This document shows, piece after piece, positions 15,104-19,934 of a stretch of 19,934 bases of DNA. This stretch comes from an uncultured Clostridia bacterium (GTDB lineage Bacteria; Bacillota; Clostridia; Oscillospirales; Butyricicoccaceae). The DNA lies in NCBI GenBank assembly GCA_910589115.1, contig CAJUSB010000059.1:1-19934 (forward strand). The letters run 5' to 3'. The position numbers and the translations under genes were made by a program. Positions within the stretch are counted from its first letter, which is position 1; the number at the start of each line of letters is the position of its first letter. A model generated the notes under the pieces. That model worked only from the letters and a program-made list of their open reading frames with translations. It had not been told where the DNA came from and did no database searches.

Positions 15104-15274
15104 TCAGTTCTGTTTCCGAACAATGCTGTAATCGTCTCCCGGCTGGAAAAACGGGCAGGTTTTGGCCTGCAAGACGCGCAGGAATTCATCTTCATCCAGC
15201 ATCAGCGTACAAGCATACTCGTCGTACTCGTCATCAAAAACGCCGTTGCGGCAGGATTCACAAGTGTTATCCAT
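15104..15274 (-). CDS. Small Cys-containing protein, DUF6472-like
   Basis: A 56-aa open frame, below common length cut-offs. It begins MDNTCESCRNGVFDDEYDEY and ends 'YSIVRKQN'. Cysteines at 5, 8, 22 and 40 (with CxxC at 5-8) and the acidic stretch LDEDEF resemble a family of small clostridial proteins that I recall as DUF6472; I could not check the name. The start ATG shares one base with the stop of the COG0523-DUF1980 gene (TGATG), a classic coupled arrangement, and a terminator follows. It should be made with the metal GTPases and may bind zinc through its cysteines. Reality as a gene is well supported; function is unknown. Confidence 0.8.
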   Translation of the reverse strand: MDNTCESCRNGVFDDEYDEYACTLMLDEDEFLRVLQAKTCPFFQPGDDYSIVRKQN

Positions 15275-16215
15275 CAGTTGAAATACACCAACTCTTCCTC
15301 GGGCTTTTCGGCGGGCTCTATACGCACAGCATAGAGAACCGGGCCGTCGCCGCGGTACTGCGGATAATATTCTACTGCCACCTCAGCGGTAACAGTTACC
15401 CATGATTCCTGCTGGAGGCTCCGTGCCGTCTTGGAACGGCAGATAAATCCGATGAATGTGATATCATCCGCACAACAGACCATGCCGAACCGGCCAGGAA
15501 CAAACTCATCCTCCGGGAAGTTTTTCCCGCGGAAAACCATGCCTTTGATTTTTACCGTCTTTCCCTCGTATTTGGCCGGATCGTTCATTGCGTCCATATA
15601 CCAGAGGCCGTAATCCAGGTCGGAGATCTCAATAACCGGCGCATCCATATCAAATGGAGGCGGCATCCCTTCCGCGTAATCCTCTGAATTGCCGTTGTTA
15701 TCCTCCAGGAAAATCGTTGCGCGAGGGTTCATCGCCCGAATGTTTTTCGAGCGGATAAATTCTTTTGTCGCATCGGTGCAGCGGTTAAATACCACCAGGT
15801 CTGCAAAGCCAATATGCGCCAGCATTTTTGCACCCATATTATTGACATACATTTCAAAAGTTTCCGCATTGACCGAATTGACCACCTGATAAAGCTGCCA
15901 TTCCTTCGGGAAAGCTACATCAAGCGTGTCAGTTGACCACATACCGTTATACTCAATCAGCACACGGTCGGGGCGATGCTGCCGGGTGAGCAGCTGGCAG
16001 TAGGTGCGGGTAAGGTCCGTTTCATCCTCAATCGTAATAGCTACAGTATTGAACCGTTTCAGAAATACTTCGTCCAGCTCTTCAATGCCCTGCTCGCAGA
16101 GCAGGAGCAGCGTTTTTTCATCCTGTGTGAAGTTTTCATCCGAAAGGATCTCGCGGATAAACGAGGTCTTTCCGCCCTCTAAAAAGCCTGTAAACAGGTA
16201 AACCGGAATTTCCAT
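15274..16215 (-). CDS. COG0523-like GTPase without CXCC, fused to a DUF1980-like domain
   Basis: A 313-aa two-part protein. Residues 1-190 are a G3E/CobW-type GTPase with Walker A GFLEGGKT at 10-17 and a base-recognition motif 'VVFNRCTD' (NRxD) at 141-148. The CXCC metal motif of COG0523 is missing; Cys40 in 'LLLCEQG' is the only cysteine in that area, and the usual 'EPSG' is replaced by 'EYNG'. Residues about 215-305 ('GKTVKIKGMVFRGKNF...', 'RFGMVCCADD', 'WVTVTAEV') resemble the C-terminal OB-like part of the YcgQ/DUF1980 family, found with COG0523 proteins and YcgR permeases. It follows the first GTPase after three bases. A role in metal transfer or sensing is inferred. Confidence 0.8.
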   Translation of the reverse strand: MEIPVYLFTGFLEGGKTSFIREILSDENFTQDEKTLLLLCEQGIEELDEVFLKRFNTVAITIEDETDLTRTYCQLLTRQHRPDRVLIEYNGMWSTDTLDVAFPKEWQLYQVVNSVNAETFEMYVNNMGAKMLAHIGFADLVVFNRCTDATKEFIRSKNIRAMNPRATIFLEDNNGNSEDYAEGMPPPFDMDAPVIEISDLDYGLWYMDAMNDPAKYEGKTVKIKGMVFRGKNFPEDEFVPGRFGMVCCADDITFIGFICRSKTARSLQQESWVTVTAEVAVEYYPQYRGDGPVLYAVRIEPAEKPEEELVYFN

Positions 16216-16218
16216 GCA

Positions 16219-17334
16219 TTACACCCCAAACAGCTCAGAGAGGCGATCCTCATCCAGCTCAGCGCCGATTACACAGAGACGGCCCGTATAGTCTGCGCTG
16301 CCCCTGCGGATTTCAGGTGCGCCGGGAACGTAGTCGAAATGCAGCCAGCTGCCGTCAGCAGCAGGAACAATGCCCTTTGCGCGGAGTACCGTGCCAAGGG
16401 TGATATCTCCAAGCCCGGTGAGTGCCGCAGAGAGTTCAGCTTCGGTGAATTTTTTCGGCGTTTCGCGTCCCCAGCTCTGGAATACATCGTCTGCATGATG
16501 ATGGTGATGATGATCGTGACAGCCACAGCCACAGTGTTCGCCGTGGTCGTGATGATGTTCGTAGTCATGGTCATGATGGTGTTCATGATCGTGATGGTGT
16601 TCATGATCGTGATGATGTTCATGCTCGTGGTCATGGTGGTGTTCGTGACCATGATGATGCTCATGGTCATGATGGTGTTCGTGTTCATGATGCGCGTGTT
16701 CAGCCTCAATCTCCTGGAGCAGTTCAGATGCCAATGAGTGGCTTTCCGACATGGTTTCGAGCAGCTGTGCGCCGGACAGTTCATCCCATGGCGTAGTGAC
16801 GATACGTGCATTTGCATTGTGTCCGCGAAGAAGGGAGACACATTCTTCCAGCTTGTCCGCCTTCATGTTCTGGGTACGGCTCAGAATCACCGCACCTGCG
16901 TGCTCAATCTGATTATTAAAAAACTCGCCGAAGTTTTTCATATACATTTTAGCCTTGGCGGCATCTGCGACCGTCACGAATGCATCCAACTCGACCGGCT
17001 GATGTTCGGCAACGCCCTGTACAGCATGGATAACATCCGAGAGTTTACCAACCCCAGAAGGTTCGATTAAAATACGGTCAGGATGATAGGTTGTAATGAC
17101 TTCTTCAAGCGCTTTACCGAAGTCCCCGACCAATGAACAGCAGATACAACCGGAATTCATTTCGGTAATCTGAATACCGGCTTCTTTCAGAAAGCCACCG
17201 TCAATCCCGATTTCTCCGAATTCGTTTTCGATCAGTACGACCTGTTCACCCTTGAGTGCTTCTTCAAGCAGTTTTTTAATCAGGGTCGTTTTTCCTGCCC
17301 CGAGGAAACCGGAAATAATATCAATTTTCGTCAT
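16219..17334 (-). CDS. COG0523 family GTPase with long histidine-rich region
   Basis: A 371-aa G3E metallochaperone-type GTPase. The Walker A loop is GFLGAGKTT at about residues 9-17, the CXCC metal motif is intact (C63-I-C65-C66 in 'SGCICC'), and 'IEPSGVG' is present. Residues 213-280 are an extraordinary metal-binding tract with 41 His in 68 residues plus a CGCGC cluster; the CobW C-terminal domain follows it. Such proteins store or insert zinc, cobalt or nickel; which metal is used cannot be read. I chose the ATG at 17332-17334; a GTG three codons upstream is in frame, but the weak GAAAGAAG signal would sit too close to it. A promoter is proposed at 17390-17417. It is the first gene of a three-gene operon. 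Confidence 0.92.
   Translation of the reverse strand: MTKIDIISGFLGAGKTTLIKKLLEEALKGEQVVLIENEFGEIGIDGGFLKEAGIQITEMNSGCICCSLVGDFGKALEEVITTYHPDRILIEPSGVGKLSDVIHAVQGVAEHQPVELDAFVTVADAAKAKMYMKNFGEFFNNQIEHAGAVILSRTQNMKADKLEECVSLLRGHNANARIVTTPWDELSGAQLLETMSESHSLASELLQEIEAEHAHHEHEHHHDHEHHHGHEHHHDHEHEHHHDHEHHHDHEHHHDHDYEHHHDHGEHCGCGCHDHHHHHHADDVFQSWGRETPKKFTEAELSAALTGLGDITLGTVLRAKGIVPAADGSWLHFDYVPGAPEIRRGSADYTGRLCVIGAELDEDRLSELFGV
16495..16698 (-). repeat. Tandem codon repeat encoding the His-rich tract
   Basis: An 18-bp period (EHHHDH in protein) repeats with small changes across about 200 bases in the COG0523 gene. Low-complexity DNA of this kind expands and contracts by slippage, so tract length likely varies between strains. 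It also produces a false hydrophobic open frame on the other strand. Confidence 0.85.
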
Positions 17335-17389
17335 TGAAAACACTTCTTTCTATCACACTTTGCCCTGTGTAAAATTTTCCTTACCTAAT

Positions 17390-17417
17390 AATATACCCAT
17401 TTGGCGCAAAAAATACA
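17390..17417 (-). promoter_or_regulatory. Possible promoter of the COG0523 operon
   Basis: On the minus strand TTGTAT (plus 17412-17417) and TATATT (plus 17390-17395) are 16 bases apart, about 55 bases before the ATG. The match is moderate. No clear Zur or Fur box was recognised beside it. Confidence 0.5.
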
Positions 17418-17529
17418 AGCTCCAATCTGCCGAAAATGAGAAGGGTTCTCAAATTTTTCTCGGTCAGTTTTTCGTATTTGCCGCCATAGTCCGCCTGGAC
17501 AGCGAAATGCGTCCCTCTACATATGAAAC

Positions 17530-17565
17530 AAAAAGAGACAGCACGGTAAAATCAGCCGCACTGTC
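17530..17565 (-). terminator. Terminator of the PfkB kinase gene
   Basis: On the minus strand GACAGTGCGG pairs with CCGTGCTGTC (two G-T pairs), followed by TCTTTTTG. It begins about 20 bases beyond the kinase stop. Confidence 0.85.
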
Positions 17566-17583
17566 CTTTTCCTTTATTACGGA

Positions 17584-18525
17584 TTATACAGTATAAAGTT
17601 TAATGGATTCATAAACCTGATAGACCTTTTTCAGAGAGGCCATTTCGGTGCCAGGGAGGCGGGCACAAGCGCGGCCCGTTGCCACGGTATATTTAGCAAG
17701 CTCGTAGAAATCAAGGCCCTTGGCGAGTGAATTTGCAATCGCACCGACCATAGCGTCACCAGTGCCGATGGACCCGCAATCTTCGATCTTGGGGTCAGAA
17801 TTGACATACAGCGCTTCATGATGCAGTTTAGAAACGAAAACAGAGCCTTCATGTGCCATTGACACACAAACGGACTGTGCACCGGCATCCAGCATCTGGC
17901 GGGCGCGGAGGACGGAGGCCTCTGGGTCGGTCGTGGGCTGTTCGCCGACAAACTCTGCCAGCTCGAACAGGCTGGGCTTTACAAAGTCCGGCTCGAATGC
18001 GAGCGCTTCACGCAGAATATCTCCCGCTGCATCAATGACGAGATGGCAATTCGCCTTTTTGATTGTCTTAAGGAGCTTACGGTAATGTGCCATCGGGAAC
18101 TGCGGGGGAAGGGAACCTGTAACAACAAAGATATTCCGGTCGTCAAGATAGCTCTCTAACTTCTCGACCAAGCGGAGGAAATCATGGTCAGAAATCTGGG
18201 GGCCGGGCTCATTGAATTCGGTGTGCTGGCCCTTGGGATCAATAATCTGGATATTGACACGCGTCTGCCCGGCTACATCTACGAAATCATGCATAATATT
18301 CATAGAGGTCATCATGTCTTTCAGGATGCGTCCGTTTTGTCCGGCACAGAAGCCAATCGCGACGCTGTCACCGCCCAGCGCATTGATTGCCCGGGTAACC
18401 GTGATGCCTTTGCCGCCCGGTTCACGCACGCTTTCCTTGGTGCGGTTGAGGTGGTTCAGGTTGACTTGATGATCGAGCCGCATACGGCGGTCAATCGCAG
18501 GATTTAAGGTTATCGTGATGATCAT
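17584..18525 (-). CDS. PfkB family 1-phosphofructokinase-type sugar kinase
   Basis: A 313-aa ribokinase-fold kinase of the 1-phosphofructokinase/tagatose-6-phosphate kinase group, which phosphorylates a hexose phosphate with ATP. The N-terminal 'ITITLNPAID' strand, the GGKGITV substrate loop at 37-43, 'TGSLPPQFP' near 136-144, and the ATP/anion-hole motif GTGDAMV with catalytic Asp257 are all present. FruK usually has 'GAGDSMV', so the Gly-Thr variant is slightly unusual. The ATG at 18523-18525 follows GGAGGG. It is monocistronic, with its own promoter and terminator; no fructose PTS or FruR is visible, so I do not assign fruK or lacC. Confidence 0.87.
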   Translation of the reverse strand: MIITITLNPAIDRRMRLDHQVNLNHLNRTKESVREPGGKGITVTRAINALGGDSVAIGFCAGQNGRILKDMMTSMNIMHDFVDVAGQTRVNIQIIDPKGQHTEFNEPGPQISDHDFLRLVEKLESYLDDRNIFVVTGSLPPQFPMAHYRKLLKTIKKANCHLVIDAAGDILREALAFEPDFVKPSLFELAEFVGEQPTTDPEASVLRARQMLDAGAQSVCVSMAHEGSVFVSKLHHEALYVNSDPKIEDCGSIGTGDAMVGAIANSLAKGLDFYELAKYTVATGRACARLPGTEMASLKKVYQVYESIKLYTV

Positions 18526-18562
18526 GTCTGCCCTCCGTCAGTAACATTTTTTCTTTATCTTT

Positions 18563-18592
18563 ATTTTACCGCACAAAGGGCGTGATTGTAAA
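18563..18592 (-). promoter_or_regulatory. Promoter of the PfkB kinase gene
   Basis: On the minus strand TTTACA (plus 18587-18592) and TAAAAT (plus 18563-18568) are 18 bases apart, about 38 bases before the ATG. Confidence 0.65.
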
Positions 18593-18776
18593 TTATAATT
18601 TCCGAATTAGCGCTGACTTTAGGAAAAGCTACAAAAAAGGGCATATATTTTTTGTGCGGATTGTGCTATTAGGCAAGGCAAAAATCAACCTGCTTTCTAT
18701 TTAAAGTGAAAATTTTCGGTCGACATAATCCGGCCATCCTGAAGGAGCGCTTCCTAGATTCTCCGCTCAATCTGGA

Positions 18777-18817
18777 GGCTGTCTCTATATGATTCACGTA
18801 AATCATAAGAGACAGCC
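18777..18817. other. Long near-perfect hairpin between the kinase gene and IS debris
   Basis: GGCTGTCTCTATATGATT (18777-18794) pairs with AATCATAAGAGACAGCC (18801-18817) over 17 bp with a single bulged A and a 6-base loop. There is no good T-run, so it is a weak terminator candidate. GGCTGTCTC resembles ends of some insertion sequences, so a remnant terminal repeat or miniature element is possible. The surrounding 18593-18901 holds no gene that I can support. Confidence 0.6.
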
Positions 18818-18901
18818 CTTCTTAGTGCGCCCGGCATAGGCAACAGCTAGCGTATTGACTCGTTGATATTTATACTGCACGCTGAAAACATTTACAGTAA
18901 T

Positions 18902-19333
18902 TCAAGCTATAGTTTTTCTGCCCATACCTGAAATGGAAAAGGAGATTTCTCCGATTGGTGTAAGGCTGAAGAATAGCTGGACGCCCCTGCCCATGAGCTT
19001 GTCGATTTTGGGCTTGTTTTTTCCGTCTGTGCTGCTAATGATAGAATCTATTTCTTGTTTGAAAGCGCTAAAGTCGGTGTAATATTTTTGAGGAAAGTCT
19101 GCTCTTGACAAATTTCCAAAGACGTTCTATCAGATTGAGATTTGGGCTATATGGCGGTATGTATTTGAGATGAATGCCTAATTGACCAGCGAGTTCGCGC
19201 ACTGCCTGGCATTTCTGGTATCTCGCGTTATCAAGCACCAGATGGACTTCTTTCTCCGCGTATTCGGCTGCAATCTTACGCAGCATGTCGCACACTTCCG
19301 TGGCCGTTATATAGCTGTCATTTGTAACGGCTA
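18902..19333 (-). pseudogene. IS630-family transposase remnant, 5'-truncated and frameshifted
   Basis: Only the C-terminal part of an IS630/Tc1-type DDE transposase remains. From about 19333 downward it reads LAVTNDSYITATEVCDMLRK, then 'HLVLDNARYQKC' with the second catalytic Asp, 'YIPPYSPNLNLIERLWKFVK' with the catalytic Glu, in one frame until a stop at 19068. The natural continuation, 'FPQKYYTDFSAFKQEIDSI', is in the other frame, down to the stop at 18902, so one base has been gained or lost near 19100. The N-terminal half, including the first catalytic Asp, is gone and replaced by the left end of an IS5 element at 19334. Not functional. Confidence 0.88.
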
Positions 19334-19840
19334 GGGCGTGTTGAATAATGCATAAAGTTGTTATAAAATGATATAGAGTAACAACAGCAGGAGGAAATTT
19401 AGGATGCAGCGACACGATGTAGCGGTTATCCAGCGAGGAGACTTGACAGATGAACAGTGGGAGCGTATACGTTCCTACTTTACGGGTAGCAAAAAGGGGC
19501 GGCCATTCAACGATGTGCGTCAAACAGTGAATGGGGTTTTATGGATTCTTCGCACAGGAGCACCATGGAGAGATCTGCCCACCATCTATGGTGAATGGAA
19601 CGCTGTCTACAAAAATTATAGCAAATGGGAATCTACGGGGGTTTTTGAGACGCTTTTCAAAAAACTTTCGGAAAACGCTGATATGCAGGACGTCAGTATA
19701 GATAGTTCCTGCTGTAAAGCGCATCAGCACAGCGCTGGTGCGAAAAAAAGGGGCCCAATACAGCCGTAAACGAGCATATCGGGATGACTCGAGGTGGACG
19801 TAACACAAAAATCCATGCGATTGTAGATGGATTGGGGGGT
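19334..19840 (+). mobile_element. IS5-family (IS427-type) insertion sequence, left part
   Basis: The left end is taken as GGGCGTGTTGAATAATGC at 19334, directly after a TA dinucleotide inside the IS630 remnant; TA-type targets and similar ends are common in the IS427 group. It carries the transposase start at 19404. IS5-like coding sequence stops near 19840, after 'IHAIVDGLG', and unrelated sequence follows. The right end and target duplication are therefore absent in the window. Confidence 0.8.
19404..19840 (+). pseudogene. IS5-family transposase, frameshift-type and truncated
   Basis: The first frame (121 aa, 19404-19769) has the DUF4096-type N-terminus 'GDLTDEQWERI', 'WILRTGAPWRDLP' and the first catalytic Asp in 'SIDSSCCKAHQH'. 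AGGAGG lies at 19389-19394. At 19743-19750 is A7G; moving back one base there gives the expected continuation KGPNTAVNEHIGMTRGGRNT with 'HAIVDGLG', the second Asp. IS427-group elements often make their transposase by a -1 slip at such A-runs, so this shift is likely natural, not a mutation. The reading then leaves the family near 19840 and stops at 19880, so the final catalytic Glu is missing. Confidence 0.85.
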
Positions 19841-19934
19841 GTGAAAAATAAATTGTGTAAATGGAAATATCGTATAAGGTAAGGAACTGTGCATAAATTA
19901 TTAAGTCATTTAAGTGGGATGATAGTATAGTTCC
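19841..19934. other. Unrelated AT-rich tail interrupting the IS5 element
   Basis: The last 94 bases are AT-rich and unlike the IS5 sequence before them. GGAACT at 19883-19888 is inverted relative to AGTTCC at 19929-19934. Phrases such as AAATTGTGTAAATGG recall ends of IS256-type elements, so a third insertion sequence may start here. The window ends before this can be judged. Confidence 0.3.

Noticed and set aside
16339..16737. Hydrophobic plus-strand protein (Met/Val-rich)
   Set aside because: It is the complement of the His-rich codon repeat (CAT/CAC read as ATG/GTG), not a membrane protein gene.
17366..17386. Possible Zur/Fur-type operator around AAAATTTT upstream of the COG0523 operon
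   Set aside because: The dyad is imperfect and does not match the Firmicutes Zur or Fur consensus that I know.
19068..19523. 151-codon minus-strand open frame taken as one protein
   Set aside because: Only the part below about 19333 is IS630 transposase; the rest is the antisense of the inserted IS5 end.

Overview
The window looks like a chromosomal stretch of a moderately GC-rich, low-oxygen Firmicute, most likely a gut Clostridia member of the Oscillospirales (Ruminococcaceae or Butyricicoccaceae-like). This is inferred from the strong AAGGAGG ribosome binding sites, the leucine T-box, HPr kinase, ROK glucokinase, a GH32 sucrose hydrolase, L28 and S21 protein types and the dense family of GC-rich palindromic intergenic repeats. 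No tRNA, rRNA, CRISPR or phage module was seen.

Layout, left to right. 1-2491: a 45-bp tandem array, then a GH32 sucrose-6-phosphate hydrolase and a Cof-type HAD phosphatase (+). 2502-3436: an intergenic repeat and a small lipoprotein. 3536-6725: a promoter and a leucine T-box driving rsfS and leuS. 6754-8261: rpsU with a consensus promoter and its own terminator, then two overlapping flavodoxin-fold reductases. 8334-9609: a membrane-anchored ComEC-like metallo-beta-lactamase protein overlapping a DUF3006 protein. 9807-11066: lysA. 11067-11606: a 540-bp convergent gap filled with two repeats and two terminators. 11607-14500 (-): hprK, a PHP-domain phosphatase and glucokinase. 14624-14977 (+): rpmB. 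15104-17334 (-): a probable metal-homeostasis operon made of a His-rich COG0523 GTPase, a COG0523 protein lacking CXCC with a DUF1980-like C-terminus, and a 56-aa Cys-containing protein that is easily missed. 17584-18525 (-): a PfkB sugar kinase. 18777-19934: insertion sequence debris, with an IS5-family element sitting in an IS630 remnant and itself truncated.

How the genes fit together. Several genes serve sugar entry and its control: sucrose-6-phosphate hydrolase, glucokinase, PfkB kinase and HPr kinase/phosphorylase. The rsfS-leuS unit joins a ribosome silencing factor and leucyl-tRNA synthetase under one uncharged-tRNA(Leu) sensor. The COG0523 operon lies beside an L28 gene of the four-cysteine (zinc-binding) type, which makes zinc a reasonable guess for its metal.

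The most unusual feature is a modular family of palindromic repeats at six intergenic places in 20 kb. In all five cases where the preceding gene is visible, the element follows a gene's 3' end and has the same orientation relative to that gene.
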